A DNA stretch of 64,000 nt, taken from the NCBI GenBank assembly GCA_019639175.1, contig JAHBSK010000005.1, forward strand, positions 248,001 through 312,000. Direction: 5' to 3'. Both the position numbers and the translations under genes were made by a program. Origin of the DNA: Acidobacteriota bacterium. Its GTDB lineage: Bacteria; Acidobacteriota; Blastocatellia; Pyrinomonadales; Pyrinomonadaceae. The notes under the pieces were generated by a model. The model searched no databases, had not been told where the DNA came from, and worked only from the letters and a program-made list of their open reading frames with translations. Shown in pieces: positions 52,677-62,935 of this stretch (positions are counted from its first letter, which is position 1; each line of letters opens with the position of its first letter).

Positions 52677-53339
52677 TTATTCAATTATCGGTCCAAATGT
52701 GGACTTTTTCCAACTCTTTCCAATTACTACCCTTCCTTCCGGTTGAGTTTCAGAGGTTGCTGCGACCGAATAACCATTTTTCTCAAATTTCAAGATCAGG
52801 AACGTGGCCTTCACGCCTCCTCCGGCCTGCAAAAACGCTATGTCCTTCCAGCCATTTTGTTTAGAAGTCAAGACTAAGATCGGAGTCCATCCTCCCCAGT
52901 CAGACACGAAGATGCGTTCTATGTCTGAATCTTGTGATTTCAACACGACCAACTGACCGCCGCTCGTACCTGCCCAACTTGACTCCCAGATAATCAATTC
53001 TTCGATCCCATCGTCGTTCAGATCAACCTCGTTATATGTAATCTTGAAAGGATTATAGTCTGTCTCATGCATCTCCCATTCTGGAGCAGTAAGGTCACAA
53101 AGTAGTCGCTCCTGGTCTCTCGATTCGTTGCAAAACACCTCTTTTCCAAGAGATCCGGTCTCTGACTGCGTTTTACCTCCGTCAGTCACCGGTGGTTTAG
53201 TTTGAGTAGGAATCGTCCCATCAGTTTGACGCCCATCGGTCGCAATGTCCGCAGTCATCAAACCACAGCCTAAACCTAAACTAAGAATAACGGTGAAAGC
53301 TAAAAATGTACCTATCTTCATTTGTCTCTTATCGAGCAT
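52677..53339 (-). CDS. Lipoprotein with FG-GAP-like acidic repeat
   Basis: 220 residues; ATG 53337-53339 is taken because AGGAGG stands 11 bases before it, while ATG 53321 (MKIGTF) has none. Signal with lipobox LGLGC near residue 25. A Thr/Gly/Gln linker is followed by VDLNDDGIEELIIWESSWAG near 104-123, the Asp-rich loop found in FG-GAP/VCBS-like repeats, and beta strands up to the end. AT-rich. Function unknown. Confidence 0.75.
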   Translation of the reverse strand: MLDKRQMKIGTFLAFTVILSLGLGCGLMTADIATDGRQTDGTIPTQTKPPVTDGGKTQSETGSLGKEVFCNESRDQERLLCDLTAPEWEMHETDYNPFKITYNEVDLNDDGIEELIIWESSWAGTSGGQLVVLKSQDSDIERIFVSDWGGWTPILVLTSKQNGWKDIAFLQAGGGVKATFLILKFEKNGYSVAATSETQPEGRVVIGKSWKKSTFGPIIE

Positions 53340-53379
53340 TGGTAAAGAAGCCTCCTTTCATCATTCGCATAGTCATATC

Positions 53380-54825
53380 TTACATCAGTTTCCTAGATTC
53401 TGTGATAGCAGATTCAATATCAACGATCTTCCCGTCCAATTGCATTTCGTAAACTGCATCAAGGATGCGTTTGAAATCGGGGCCGGGTTTTAGGCCGAGT
53501 TCGATAAGATGGCGGCCCATCAATATTGGCTCAGGAGCTTTTTTCTCAATGTTCAATTCGCGGACGCGTTCGATGAACCATTCCTGAGCTTCCGAGCCAA
53601 ACACCATCTTACTGCGGTCGCTGTCAGGATATCGCCCTAGCGAATCTGCCTTTGCGACGCGATAGAGCAGATCGGGTTCTACCTTGCGGGCGACGCGGCG
53701 AAAAGCTCCGTCGCCGACCGGACTTTTTTCCTCGTTCTTGTAAAATTCGCCCGGCTTCAGGTGAAAACGGACAAGCTGAACGACCTGTTCGCGAACGTCA
53801 AAACCATTCAACGTAGAAATGCCGAGCGTGTCCAAAAGCGACAGCGTTGGTTCGACACCGGCTTCGTCGTGGCCGCGAGAGCGCCATCTGCCTTCGAGAA
53901 ATTCGGTCGTCGGCGGCTTGCCAAGATCATGGCACAATGCTCCGAGCATCACCGTCACCTGTCGTTCATACGGCAGGTCGTCGATCAGCCGACGGGCTTC
54001 GTCAACGACCATCATCGTATGAACATCAACATCGCCTTCGGGATGCCATTCCGGTTCCTGCGGCACACCGACCAGAGCTTTCAGCTCAGGAAATATCTGA
54101 TCGACGACGCCAAGATCATAGAGCCATTTGATACCTTTGCTCCCGGGTTTTTCCGACTTGAGCAGCATTTTTTCGATCTCGCCCCAGATGCGTTCTTTGG
54201 GCAGATCGGTTACGTCGATGGTTTTGCAAAGCTCGACCGTTTCGGCGTGAATACCAAAATCGAGCCGAGCCGCAAACTGTGCGGCACGCAGAACGCGCAG
54301 GCTGTCTTCGGCAAAGGTTGCGTCGGAAACATGCCGCAGCAATTTTCTTTCGATGTCTTCCCTGCCGTTAAAAGGATCAATGATCTCGCCTGTCAACGGG
54401 TCTTTTAAGATCGCATTGATCGTAAAATCCCGCCGCGAACACGCTTCTTCAAAAGACATATCAGGGTCGCCTTCGACAACAAAACCCCGATGCCCACGAG
54501 CCACTTTTCTTTCCCGCCTCGGCAAACTGACATCCAGATCATTCCCCAGCTTATAGACCGCAAACGCCTCGCCGACCACCTTTAGCGATGCGGGTCGCGG
54601 ATCAGTCTCGTGTCTCTCGTCTCCTGTCTCCTGGCTTTTTAGAGATGCGGCAAAATCGGTCAGTATATCTTTCAACCTCTCCGGCTCGATTCCATAAACC
54701 TCAACATCCCAGTCCTTCGGCTCCACGCCCATCAGCTCATCACGAACACACCCGCCAACAAGCATCGCCCGCCCGCCGTTAGAACGGATGAGTTCAGCCA
54801 ACGTTGTGATACGGCGATCGTTCAT
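53380..54825 (-). CDS. cca: tRNA nucleotidyltransferase/poly(A) polymerase family protein with HD domain
   Basis: 481 residues from ATG 54823-54825 (MNDRRITTLAEL). Core LVGGCVRDELMGVEPKDWDV (GG, then DxD) near 22-41, SRRDFTINAIL near 130, head region VLRAAQFAARL, and an HD domain (VTVMLGALCHDLGKPPT near 290; HxxD pattern). Adds CCA to tRNA, or is a related poly(A) polymerase; the HD part often has phosphatase activity. Residues 62-75 (SQETGDERHETDPRP) are encoded by a period-7 array and are not family-like. Next to glyQS, 60 bases away. Confidence 0.9.
   Translation of the reverse strand: MNDRRITTLAELIRSNGGRAMLVGGCVRDELMGVEPKDWDVEVYGIEPERLKDILTDFAASLKSQETGDERHETDPRPASLKVVGEAFAVYKLGNDLDVSLPRRERKVARGHRGFVVEGDPDMSFEEACSRRDFTINAILKDPLTGEIIDPFNGREDIERKLLRHVSDATFAEDSLRVLRAAQFAARLDFGIHAETVELCKTIDVTDLPKERIWGEIEKMLLKSEKPGSKGIKWLYDLGVVDQIFPELKALVGVPQEPEWHPEGDVDVHTMMVVDEARRLIDDLPYERQVTVMLGALCHDLGKPPTTEFLEGRWRSRGHDEAGVEPTLSLLDTLGISTLNGFDVREQVVQLVRFHLKPGEFYKNEEKSPVGDGAFRRVARKVEPDLLYRVAKADSLGRYPDSDRSKMVFGSEAQEWFIERVRELNIEKKAPEPILMGRHLIELGLKPGPDFKRILDAVYEMQLDGKIVDIESAITESRKLM
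54605..54633. repeat. Period-7 array inside the cca gene
   Basis: GTCTCGT GTCTCTC GTCTCCT GTCTCCT, four heptamers, with GATCCGCGACC-like sequence next to them (minus strand). Translated as ETGDERHETDPR in frame. Confidence 0.9.
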
Positions 54826-54885
54826 AAAAAGCAAAAAGCTGACAGCTACCTGCCATCAGCTAATTATTCATACTATACCATCAGA

Positions 54886-56274
54886 TCACAATCTTTCTTG
54901 AAGATATTCTTTCAACGCATCAACGCTGATGCGTTCCTGTTCCCATGTGTCGCGGTTGCGGACGGTGACGGAGTTGTCTTCGAGGGATTCGTGATCGACG
55001 GTGACGCAGAACGGCGTGCCGATCTCGTCCTGGCGGGCGTAGAGTTTGCCGATGCCGCCGGTATCGTCATAAACGGCTCGCATTGAGGGCTGAAGGTCAT
55101 GTTTGATCCGTTTTGCCATCTCCACGATCTCCGGTTTGTTCTTAGCCAGCGGCAAAACGGCGACCTTGATCGGAGCAAGTTCGGGTTTGAGCTTGAGGAT
55201 AACTCGCTTTTCGCTTTTATCGTTCGTGCGTTCTTCGTAGGCGTCCATCATTATTGCCAAAAGGGTGCGATTTACCCCGATGGCCGGCTCAATTACATAC
55301 GGGTAAAAACGCTCGTTGGTTTGCGGGTCAAAATAAGAAAGATCTTCCGTCGTATCCTGATTTATTCGTTTCCCTTCGGCGTCTTCGGGTTTTTTGGAAT
55401 GAACTCGCAGATCGTAATCGGTACGATTAGCAATTCCCATCAGTTCGTCCCACTGCTTGTCCTCGTCTTCGCGTTCGGGAAAAAAGCGGTACATTATATC
55501 GACCGTTCTGACGGCGTAATGGGCAAGCTCTTCTTTGGTCTGTTCGTAAAGAGAAAGGTTTTCAGACGAGATGCCCAGCGAACCGATCCATTCGCTAAAA
55601 CCGTCTATCCATTCCTGATGTATTCGCGGAGCGTCTTCGGCTCGGCAGAAATATTCCATTTCCATCTGCTCAAACTCGCGCGTACGAAAAATGAAATTTC
55701 CCGGCGTGATCTCATTGCGAAACGCCTTGCCGATCTGAGCAATGCCGAACGGCAGCTTTCGCCGCGATGTATCGAGAACATTTTTGAAATTGGTAAAAAT
55801 GCCCTGCGCCGTTTCGGGCCGCAGATAAGCAAGCGCCGATTCATCCTCTTCGACCGATGCGGCTCCAAGCGTTGTCCGCAGCATCATGTTGAACTGACGC
55901 GGCTCGGTCAGGTTCTTTGAACCGCAATTAGGACACACAGCTTTGCTGTCCGCCGGATCGACCTCCAATTTATCAAGCCTGAGCCGCGATTTGCACTCAC
56001 GGCAATCGACCAGCGGATCGCTGAACGTGTCTTCGTGGCCCGAATATTTCCATACCAAACGATTCTGGATTATCGACGAATCAAGCCCTTCGATATCATC
56101 GCGTTCATAGACCAGCCAGTTCCACCAGCTTTTTTTGATATTGTTGGCAAGCTCAACGCCGAGCGGGCCGTAATCCCATGACGAGCCAAGCCCTCCGTAA
56201 ATATCCGACGCCGGAAAGACAAAACCCCTTCGTTTTGAAAGAGATACAATGGTTTCAATATTTGGTGCTGACAT
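54886..56274 (-). CDS. glyQS: Glycyl-tRNA synthetase, single-chain (alpha2) type
   Basis: 462 residues from ATG 56272-56274 (MSAPNIETIVSLSKRRGFVF). Class II enzyme of the archaeal/eukaryotic-like type: FPASDIYGGLGSSWDYGPLG near 20, zinc ligands in CRECKSRLRLDK and AVCPNCGSKNL, motif 2 FRNEITPGNFIFRTREFEQM near 200, motif 3 at YVIEPAIGVNRTLLAIM near 350. Between pnp and cca. The 80-base gap to pnp holds CACAGAGGACACAGAG-type words. Confidence 0.94.
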   Translation of the reverse strand: MSAPNIETIVSLSKRRGFVFPASDIYGGLGSSWDYGPLGVELANNIKKSWWNWLVYERDDIEGLDSSIIQNRLVWKYSGHEDTFSDPLVDCRECKSRLRLDKLEVDPADSKAVCPNCGSKNLTEPRQFNMMLRTTLGAASVEEDESALAYLRPETAQGIFTNFKNVLDTSRRKLPFGIAQIGKAFRNEITPGNFIFRTREFEQMEMEYFCRAEDAPRIHQEWIDGFSEWIGSLGISSENLSLYEQTKEELAHYAVRTVDIMYRFFPEREDEDKQWDELMGIANRTDYDLRVHSKKPEDAEGKRINQDTTEDLSYFDPQTNERFYPYVIEPAIGVNRTLLAIMMDAYEERTNDKSEKRVILKLKPELAPIKVAVLPLAKNKPEIVEMAKRIKHDLQPSMRAVYDDTGGIGKLYARQDEIGTPFCVTVDHESLEDNSVTVRNRDTWEQERISVDALKEYLQERL

Positions 56275-56354
56275 ATAAATATTGGTCACAGAGAATACAA
56301 AGGACACAGAGGTGTAAACTCAGTGCCCTTCAGATCCTCTTTCTAACGAGCCGG

Positions 56355-58484
56355 CTAGTCCTCGCTGCCGCCGGCTTCTTTCGCCTTTTCCTCAGCAAGC
56401 ACTGCTTTGCGGGAAAGCTTGATCTTGTTGCCTTCCTTGCCGATGCATTTGACGAGTATCTGCTGGCCTTCCTTGAGTTCATCACGGACGTCCTTGACGC
56501 GGCGGTCTGAGATCTCAGAAATATGCAGCAGGCCGTCGAGTCCCGGAATGATCTCAACGAACGCTCCGAAATCAACGATCCTCGAAACTGTGCCGAGATA
56601 GGTTTCACCAACTTCGGCCTCTGCCGTGATCGCCTTGATGCGGGCAATTGCTTCTTCGGCTGCGGCTCCGTCGGCGGTCGCGATAAGAACAGTTCCGTCG
56701 TCTTCGATGTCGATCTTGGCACCGGTCTCTTCGGTAAGAGCACGTATGACCGAACCGCCTTTGCCGATAACATCGCGGATCTTGTCAGGATGTATCTTGA
56801 GCGTGATGATGCGCGGTGCATGTTTGGAAATATCCTCACGTGGTTCGGCAATTGCCTGTTCCATTATGCCGAGAATATGCATGCGGCCTTTTCTAGCCTG
56901 CTCAAGAGCTTCCTGCAGGATCATAGCGTTGATGCCTGCGACCTTGATGTCCATCTGCAGAGCGGTGATGCCCTCAGCCGAACCTGTCACCTTGAAATCC
57001 ATATCGCCGTAGTGATCTTCGGCTCCGGCAATGTCGGAAAGTATCGCATAACGATTGCCTTCCATCACCAGGCCCATCGCAACACCTGCAACGGGACGCT
57101 TGATCGGGACACCGGCATCCATCAGGCTCAAGATGCCGCCGCAGACCGATGCCATCGACGACGATCCGTTCGATTCGGTAATGTCGGAAACAATGCGGAG
57201 CGTGTAAGGAAAATCCGCTTCGTCAGGCAAGACCGCCTCGATGGCACGACGGGCAAGGTTGCCGTGGCCTGTTTCGCGACGCGACGTTCCGCCAAAGCGG
57301 CCCGCTTCGCCAACCGAATAGGGCGGAAAATTATAGTGCAGCATAAAGCGGCGCTTTACCTCGCCCTTTTCGATGTCATCCATATACTGCTCGTCCATTT
57401 TGGTTCCGAGCGTCGTGGTGACATTGGCCTGCGTTTCGCCGCGTGTGAAAAGTGCCGAGCCGTGAACGCGCGGCAGCCAGCCTACCTCGCATGTGATCGG
57501 ACGTATCTCCGAGAATTTGCGTCCGTCCGGCCGGCGGCGATTGACCAGCATATCCTCGCGGAAGATCTTTTCCTTTAACTGGCTGAAAGCTTTGCCGGCT
57601 GCGGCCCTTGCTCCCGGATCATCTTCAGGATAGCTTTCGATGACCTCTTTTTTAAGAGCGTCGATCTCGGCATAGCTCGTCAGCTTGTCCTTGCCTGTTG
57701 TGTCCAGAGCGGAGCGAAGCTTGTCCGTCCACGTTTTTTCGACATCGGCAACCACATGTTCATCAATAAATCCGGGTTCGAATACACGCTTTTTGATGTC
57801 GAGGGCCTTGCCCAATTCCTTCTGCCACAAACAGAGGCGTTTGACCTCCTTATGAGCAAGCATCAGAGCTTCGAGCATGATGTTTTCGGCAACCTCATTC
57901 GCTTCTGCCTCGACCATTACGATGGCCTCTTCCGTGCCGGCGACAACGAGGTTCAGGTCCGATTCGCGTCGTTCTTCAAATGTCGGATTGACAATATATT
58001 TGCCGTCGATCAGGCCGATGCGAATGCCCGCGATCGGATTTTCGAACGGGATGTCAGAGAGATACAAGGCACACGACGCACCGGTTATCGCGATCACGTC
58101 AGGATCGTTCTCACCGTCGGATGAAATAACGGTTCCGACTATCTGCGTCTCAAACCTGTAGCCGTCTGGGAACAGCGGACGCACGGGACGGTCGATCAGG
58201 CGGCATGTCAAAACCTCTTTTTCGCTCGGACGGCCTTCGCGGCGGAAATAGTTTCCGGGAATGCGTCCGGCGGAATAGCTTGATTCACGGTACTCAACCG
58301 TAAGGGGAAAGAAATCCAGTCCTTCCTTTGCCGTTCTCATGCTCACCGCCGTCACCAGCAGCATTGTTTCGCCATAGCGAATTACGACCGAACCATCGGC
58401 CTGTTTGGCGACCTTTCCTGTTTCAACGATCAATTCCTCGCCGCCAACTTTTATTGATTCTTTCAAATATTTCTTCTGTGTCAT
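56355..58484 (-). CDS. pnp: Polyribonucleotide nucleotidyltransferase (PNPase)
   Basis: 709 residues. 3'-to-5' phosphorolytic RNA degradation. Two RNase PH domains, the catalytic motif near 490 (HYGDMDFKVTGSAEGITALQ), KH domain near 555-620 (KIRDVIGKGGSVIRALTEE) and S1 domain near 620-690 (VGETYLGTVSRIVDFGAFVE). It follows rpsO, with which it is co-transcribed in most bacteria, but here a 324-base repeat-bearing gap separates them. Confidence 0.95.
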   Translation of the reverse strand: MTQKKYLKESIKVGGEELIVETGKVAKQADGSVVIRYGETMLLVTAVSMRTAKEGLDFFPLTVEYRESSYSAGRIPGNYFRREGRPSEKEVLTCRLIDRPVRPLFPDGYRFETQIVGTVISSDGENDPDVIAITGASCALYLSDIPFENPIAGIRIGLIDGKYIVNPTFEERRESDLNLVVAGTEEAIVMVEAEANEVAENIMLEALMLAHKEVKRLCLWQKELGKALDIKKRVFEPGFIDEHVVADVEKTWTDKLRSALDTTGKDKLTSYAEIDALKKEVIESYPEDDPGARAAAGKAFSQLKEKIFREDMLVNRRRPDGRKFSEIRPITCEVGWLPRVHGSALFTRGETQANVTTTLGTKMDEQYMDDIEKGEVKRRFMLHYNFPPYSVGEAGRFGGTSRRETGHGNLARRAIEAVLPDEADFPYTLRIVSDITESNGSSSMASVCGGILSLMDAGVPIKRPVAGVAMGLVMEGNRYAILSDIAGAEDHYGDMDFKVTGSAEGITALQMDIKVAGINAMILQEALEQARKGRMHILGIMEQAIAEPREDISKHAPRIITLKIHPDKIRDVIGKGGSVIRALTEETGAKIDIEDDGTVLIATADGAAAEEAIARIKAITAEAEVGETYLGTVSRIVDFGAFVEIIPGLDGLLHISEISDRRVKDVRDELKEGQQILVKCIGKEGNKIKLSRKAVLAEEKAKEAGGSED

Positions 58485-58663
58485 CTATTTTCCTCAAAAC
58501 AAAGGCGGCAAGAGCTGTTTCGTGAAGCCCCGCCGCCAGTGGAGATATGAATTTTATTCGACGTTCTTATCTGTGAATAGACAATTTCGCTGTCACGTTC
58601 AGCTGTCATATACAAACTCTTCGGAAAACGTCCGGTCCTTATGACCCGAAGCTATCAATCAGT

Positions 58664-58804
58664 AAAGTGAAAAAGCCGAAAGGTGAAAAAGTGTAAAAGT
58701 TTTAATGTGAAAAAGCTGGAAAATTCTATAATTAGCAAGTCCCCTCAACAACCTAGAACCCATTTCCACTTTTTCCCTTTCTCACTCTTTCACTTTTCCC
58801 CTTT
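58664..58804. repeat. Inverted GTGAAAAAG-type repeats between rpsO and pnp
   Basis: The 324-base gap 58485-58808 has no gene. 58664-58720 contains AAAGTGAAAAAG, AGGTGAAAAAGTG and AATGTGAAAAAGC; 58764-58804 contains their inverse (CACTTTTTCCC, CTCACTCTTTCAC, TTTTCCCC). The pair could fold into one large stem. Its place between rpsO and pnp is where bacteria commonly cut or regulate this transcript. Confidence 0.72.
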
Positions 58805-58808
58805 GAAT

Positions 58809-59078
58809 TTACCTTCTCAATCCAAGTTTCTTGATTATCTCATGGTATTCGTTGATATTCTTACGCTTGAGATAATCCAACAATTTGCGCCTTCGCGAGA
58901 CCATTTTGAGCAGGCCGCGACGGGAGTGATTATCCTTTTTGTGTAACCTGAAATGCTCGGTCAACTCATTGATGCGCTGTGTCAACAGTGCAACCTGTAT
59001 CTGTGACGACCCCGTGTCGCTGCCATGGGTCTTATAGTCCGATAGTATCTGTTCTTTTGTTTCTTTTGCTGTAGCCAT
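58809..59078 (-). CDS. rpsO: Ribosomal protein S15
   Basis: 89 residues with the S15 pattern: [31 protein letters not shown], then [22 protein letters not shown]. Binds 16S rRNA in the platform. Precedes pnp. Confidence 0.96.
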   Translation of the reverse strand: MATAKETKEQILSDYKTHGSDTGSSQIQVALLTQRINELTEHFRLHKKDNHSRRGLLKMVSRRRKLLDYLKRKNINEYHEIIKKLGLRR

Positions 59079-59211
59079 GTTATAGCCGGCTCAAAAAATA
59101 GCCTCTCCTTTTGTACGCAGTAACTCCGGAAACTATGCCCGGCAACCGCGAAATGTTAATAAAAATAATGGTCAAGGCCACTCAGGACCTCTTGATCCAT
59201 TTCAAATAATT

Positions 59212-60585
59212 CTACACTTTTTCCACCTTATTTTCCACTAAACTAAACTCTTCCATAAACTTAGTAGAAAAATTTCCGCTTCGGAATCTTTCATCGGCCA
59301 TTATTTTTTTGTGGAGCGGAATGGTGGTCTTTATGCCTTCGACGACCATCATGTCCAGGGCGCGCTGCATACGGGCGATGGCAAGTTCGCGGGTTCTGGC
59401 GTGGACAATGAGCTTTGCGATCATCGAATCGTAATACGGCGGCACGACATAGCCCGGATAAACGGCTGTGTCCACGCGAACGCCAGGCCCGCCGGGAATA
59501 TTGAATACGGTTATTCTGCCCGGGCTTGGTGTGAATTTCTCGGGATCCTCGGCATTTATGCGGCATTCTATCGAGTGTCCGACCATCTGAACATCGCTTT
59601 GTTCGTATTGGAGGTCCTCACCCGACGCAATGCGGATCTGGTTGCGGACAATGTCGGCAAGCGTGACCATTTCCGTTACGGGATGCTCGACCTGGATGCG
59701 GGTATTCATTTCCATGAAGTAAAAACTTCCGTCCTCATCCAGCAGGAACTCAAATGTTCCGGCGCTTGAATAACCTATTTCCTTGCAGGCATTTACGGCA
59801 ACGGCTCCCATCGCCTCACGCTGTTCGGGCGTAAGAACCGCCGACGGAGCCTCTTCAAGCAGCTTCTGATGCCGCCGCTGAATGGAGCATTCCCTTTCGC
59901 CGAGATGAACACAGTTGCCGTGTTCGTCGGCAAGCACCTGTATCTCAATATGACGGGGCCGTTCTATGTAGCGTTCGATGTAAACAGAGCCGTTCTTAAA
60001 AGCTGCCAATGCCTCGCTCTGTGCCATTTCAAGGTTGCTGCTCAATTCACTTTCGGAACGAACGATCCGCATTCCTCTGCCGCCGCCGCCGGCCGCAGCT
60101 TTGATGATGACCGGAAAACCGATCTCGCGTGCAAGTGCCGCTGCCTCTTCTGGCGATTCGATAGGATCGGGGCTGCCGGGCAGGATCGGCACACCGGCTG
60201 CGGCCATTGTCCTGCGGGCCTCGACCTTGTCACCCATCATGGCGATAACGTCGGCTCTCGGGCCTATGAATTTGATGTTACAGTCGTCGCAGATCTTTGC
60301 GAAGGTAGCCGATTCCGCCAGAAAACCGTAGCCGGGATGAATGGCGTCAACATTGGTTATCTCTGCCGCGCTGATGATGGCAGGAATGTTGAGATAGCTT
60401 TCCGCCGAAGGATTGCCGCCGACACAGATGGCCTCGTCGGCATATCTGACGTGAAGGGCCTCGCGGTCAGCCTCGGAATGAACGGCCACCGTTTTGATGC
60501 CCATTTCCTTACACGTCCAGATGATGCGGCAGGCGATCTCGCCGCGATTTGCTATCAGTATCTTGCGAATTTCTCTTACAGCCAT
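59212..60585 (-). CDS. accC: Biotin carboxylase subunit of acetyl-CoA carboxylase
   Basis: 457 residues. ATP-grasp enzyme that carboxylates biotin on Acc[21 protein letters not shown] at the start, glycine-rich loop [14 protein letters not shown] near 162, [11 protein letters not shown] near 240, and the catalytic [16 protein letters not shown] region near 285. Follows accB; the 108 bases between carry an inverted repeat that could form a hairpin. Confidence 0.96.
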   Translation of the reverse strand: MAVREIRKILIANRGEIACRIIWTCKEMGIKTVAVHSEADREALHVRYADEAICVGGNPSAESYLNIPAIISAAEITNVDAIHPGYGFLAESATFAKICDDCNIKFIGPRADVIAMMGDKVEARRTMAAAGVPILPGSPDPIESPEEAAALAREIGFPVIIKAAAGGGGRGMRIVRSESELSSNLEMAQSEALAAFKNGSVYIERYIERPRHIEIQVLADEHGNCVHLGERECSIQRRHQKLLEEAPSAVLTPEQREAMGAVAVNACKEIGYSSAGTFEFLLDEDGSFYFMEMNTRIQVEHPVTEMVTLADIVRNQIRIASGEDLQYEQSDVQMVGHSIECRINAEDPEKFTPSPGRITVFNIPGGPGVRVDTAVYPGYVVPPYYDSMIAKLIVHARTRELAIARMQRALDMMVVEGIKTTIPLHKKIMADERFRSGNFSTKFMEEFSLVENKVEKV

Positions 60586-60595
60586 GTACTTTAAA

Positions 60596-60688
60596 CCACT
60601 GAGACGCGGAGCCGCAGAGTTGGAAAACGAAGAAGGAATATGTGAAAATCCTCTGAATTATTCTCTGCTTCTCCGCGTCTCGGCGGTG
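60596..60688. repeat. Inverted repeat between accB and accC
   Basis: CCACTGAGACGCGGAGCCGC (60596-60615 on) pairs with TCCGCGTCTCGGCGGTG (60671-60688), giving a stem of about 20-24 bases with few mismatches around a 43-base loop. Contains the CTGCTTCTCCGCGTCTC word. It sits between two genes that must be made in balance. Confidence 0.85.
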
Positions 60689-60693
60689 AATAA

Positions 60694-61233
60694 CTATTTT
60701 TTGATGCCAAAAAGAGGCTGGCCATATTCAATGGGCTGTCCGTTCTCAACATAGACGCGAACGACCTCACCTGAAACTTCGGCCTGTATCTCATTCATCA
60801 GCTTCATCGCTTCAACTATGCAAACCACGGTATCGGGCGTGACCGTGCTGCCTTCCTTGACATACGGTTCCTTGTCCGGCCCCGGAGCGCGATAGAATGT
60901 GCCGACTATCGGCGATGTTATCTTGTGCAGCCCTTCATCAGGGTCGGCAGCTTCGACCGGTTTTTCCGCCGGTGCCGAAACCGCGGCGGGTGCCGCAGGA
61001 GCCGCGACCGGAGCAGGCTGATACGACGAAACCGCGACCTGCTTGCTCAGGCGGATCTTGATGTTCTCATTCTCGAACTTGAAATCCGTAAAGCCGTACT
61101 CACTTACAAGATCGGCCAACTGACGGATCTCGTCCAGATCGAACGATGATGAAGCGGTCGTGTCCATGTCAGAAACCTCTTCTTCCTTCAGGTTCTTTTC
61201 ACCAGCAGGTGCTGAGGCCATATTGTCTCCCAT
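60694..61233 (-). CDS. accB: Biotin carboxyl carrier protein of acetyl-CoA carboxylase
   Basis: 179 residues from ATG 61231-61233 (MGDNMASAP; later starts possible). N-terminal helix DLDEIRQLADLVSEYGF, Ala/Pro-rich flexible linker (APVAAPAAPAAVSAPAEKP), then the biotinyl domain with EAMKLM near 141-146; Lys144 is biotinylated. Before accC, and 26 bases after rplQ, an unusual joining of fatty-acid and ribosome genes. Confidence 0.95.
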   Translation of the reverse strand: MGDNMASAPAGEKNLKEEEVSDMDTTASSSFDLDEIRQLADLVSEYGFTDFKFENENIKIRLSKQVAVSSYQPAPVAAPAAPAAVSAPAEKPVEAADPDEGLHKITSPIVGTFYRAPGPDKEPYVKEGSTVTPDTVVCIVEAMKLMNEIQAEVSGEVVRVYVENGQPIEYGQPLFGIKK

Positions 61234-61259
61234 TTTGGCTTTGCCCCCAATAGACCGGA

Positions 61260-61763
61260 CTATCCGTTTGCCGCGAGTTCGCGCGGATTGTCCACCAGTT
61301 CGATGACCGCCAGTTCGGCATTGTCGCCGGAGCGTCGGCCCAGGCGAATGATACGCGTGTAACCGCCGGAACGATCCTTATAGCGAACGCCGAGTTCGCC
61401 GAACAATCTCTGCACGGCCTTGACGCCGGCCGTCCTTTCGATCGTTTCCTTTGCTTCGCCCTTTTTACCGCGAAAACGGCTCTGTTCCTGTTTGAACGTC
61501 GAGTTTCCGGCGTGAAAGAACCTTGCCGCCTGGCGCCGCAGGTGAACTTCCTGTGCCTTAGCGTCGTCACCGCTCAGATTCTGGGCCTTCTTCGCAAGCG
61601 TTATAACCTTTTCAACGAAAGGACGCAGTTCCTTGGCTTTCGGGACCGTCGTCACGATATGCTCCTTTTCAGAGTTTATCAAAGACGTCGCCATATTGCG
61701 GAGCATCGACATGCGATGTTCCGCGGTTCTGCCCAATTTACGATGTGCTTTTAAATGTCTCAT
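61260..61763 (-). CDS. rplQ: Ribosomal protein L17
   Basis: 167 residues from ATG 61761-61763 (MRHLKAHRKLGRTAEHRMSM), the canonical start; a frame-extending ATG 15 bases upstream is not used in the family. NMATSLINSEKEHIVTTVPKAKELR follows. The protein is longer than the usual ~120 because of a C-terminal extension (about 120-167). End of the alpha-operon. Confidence 0.93.
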   Translation of the reverse strand: MRHLKAHRKLGRTAEHRMSMLRNMATSLINSEKEHIVTTVPKAKELRPFVEKVITLAKKAQNLSGDDAKAQEVHLRRQAARFFHAGNSTFKQEQSRFRGKKGEAKETIERTAGVKAVQRLFGELGVRYKDRSGGYTRIIRLGRRSGDNAELAVIELVDNPRELAANG

Positions 61764-61821
61764 TTCCAAAAATACCAATAGGACATATACGTCGCATAAG
61801 ACCTATATGTCCCATTCACTG

Positions 61822-62838
61822 TTAATCAAGATCTCTGCCGCCCGAACCCGGTATCGGATTGCCCTGTTCATCAAAATCCATTCCGAAATCGAGTCCCATG
61901 CCGTGCAGCAGGTCCTTGATCTCGGTCAGTGATTTCTTGCCGAAATTCTTTGTGTGGAGCATGTCCTTTTCACTGCGTTTGATAAGGTCGCGGATCGAGC
62001 GGATGTCCGCATTCTTAAGGCAATTATATGAACGCACGGACAGTTCAAGCTCATCGACCGGCTTATCTAGCAGGTCGTTGCGCATCAGCGGCGGACGGGC
62101 AATGTCCTCGTATTTATATTCTTCTTCCTCTTCCTCAAAATTGATGAAGATGGACATGTGATCTTTTACAAGCTTTGCCGCAAGGCCGATGGAATCTTCG
62201 GGCTTTACCGAGCCGTCCGTCCAGACCTCAATGGTCAGCTTGTCAAATTCCGTGTTCGAACCCTGACGGGTCTTATCTACGGTGTAATTGACCTTTTTTA
62301 TCGGCGTATGGACCGAATCAATCGGGATATAACCGACAGAAAGGTCCTCGTCATTGTTTGCCTCGGCGGAAACGTAGCCTCGGCCGCGTTTGAGCCGCAT
62401 CTCGATATTCAGCGAACCCGATCCGCTGATCGTGGCGATGTGAACTTCCTGATCCAGGATCTCAACGTCGCCGTCCGCTTCTATATCCGCGCTGGTGACA
62501 GCCCCCGATCCCTTTTTGCTGATGCTCAGTGTTTTGGGGCCGCCTCCGTGAAGGACAAAAGGTATCTGTTTCAAATTAAGGATAACGTCGGTCGCATCCT
62601 CCACGACGCCCTTGATCAATGAGAACTCATGCTCGACCCCTTCGATCTTGACCGCGGTGATGGCCGCTCCCTCAATGGAGGAAAGCAGCGCGCGGCGTAT
62701 CGAATTTCCGATCGTTGTGCCGAACCCGCGTTCGAACGGCTGGGCGTAGAAGCGGCCATAGCGTTCCGTAAGGGTTTCGCTGTCCACATTCAACCGGCCC
62801 GGCATCTGGAAGTCTGTCCAATTGTTGCTTTGAGTCAT
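61822..62838 (-). CDS. rpoA: RNA polymerase alpha subunit
   Basis: 338 residues. N-terminal assembly domain ([40 protein letters not shown]) to about 235, linker, and the C-terminal UP-element/activator domain ([40 protein letters not shown]). Middle of rpsK-rpsD-rpoA-rplQ. Confidence 0.97.
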   Translation of the reverse strand: MTQSNNWTDFQMPGRLNVDSETLTERYGRFYAQPFERGFGTTIGNSIRRALLSSIEGAAITAVKIEGVEHEFSLIKGVVEDATDVILNLKQIPFVLHGGGPKTLSISKKGSGAVTSADIEADGDVEILDQEVHIATISGSGSLNIEMRLKRGRGYVSAEANNDEDLSVGYIPIDSVHTPIKKVNYTVDKTRQGSNTEFDKLTIEVWTDGSVKPEDSIGLAAKLVKDHMSIFINFEEEEEEYKYEDIARPPLMRNDLLDKPVDELELSVRSYNCLKNADIRSIRDLIKRSEKDMLHTKNFGKKSLTEIKDLLHGMGLDFGMDFDEQGNPIPGSGGRDLD

Positions 62839-62935
62839 ATTATTTTAAAGTTCGTAAAGTTCGCCGGATAACGTACTGTGGACGATATGTTCGGAAACAC
62901 CTTCCGAACCGCCCGACGCCGGCGAACCTGGTCAA

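Noticed and set aside
56523..57578. 351-codon open frame opposite pnp
   Set aside because: Shadow of pnp; its length follows from the codon bias of the real gene.
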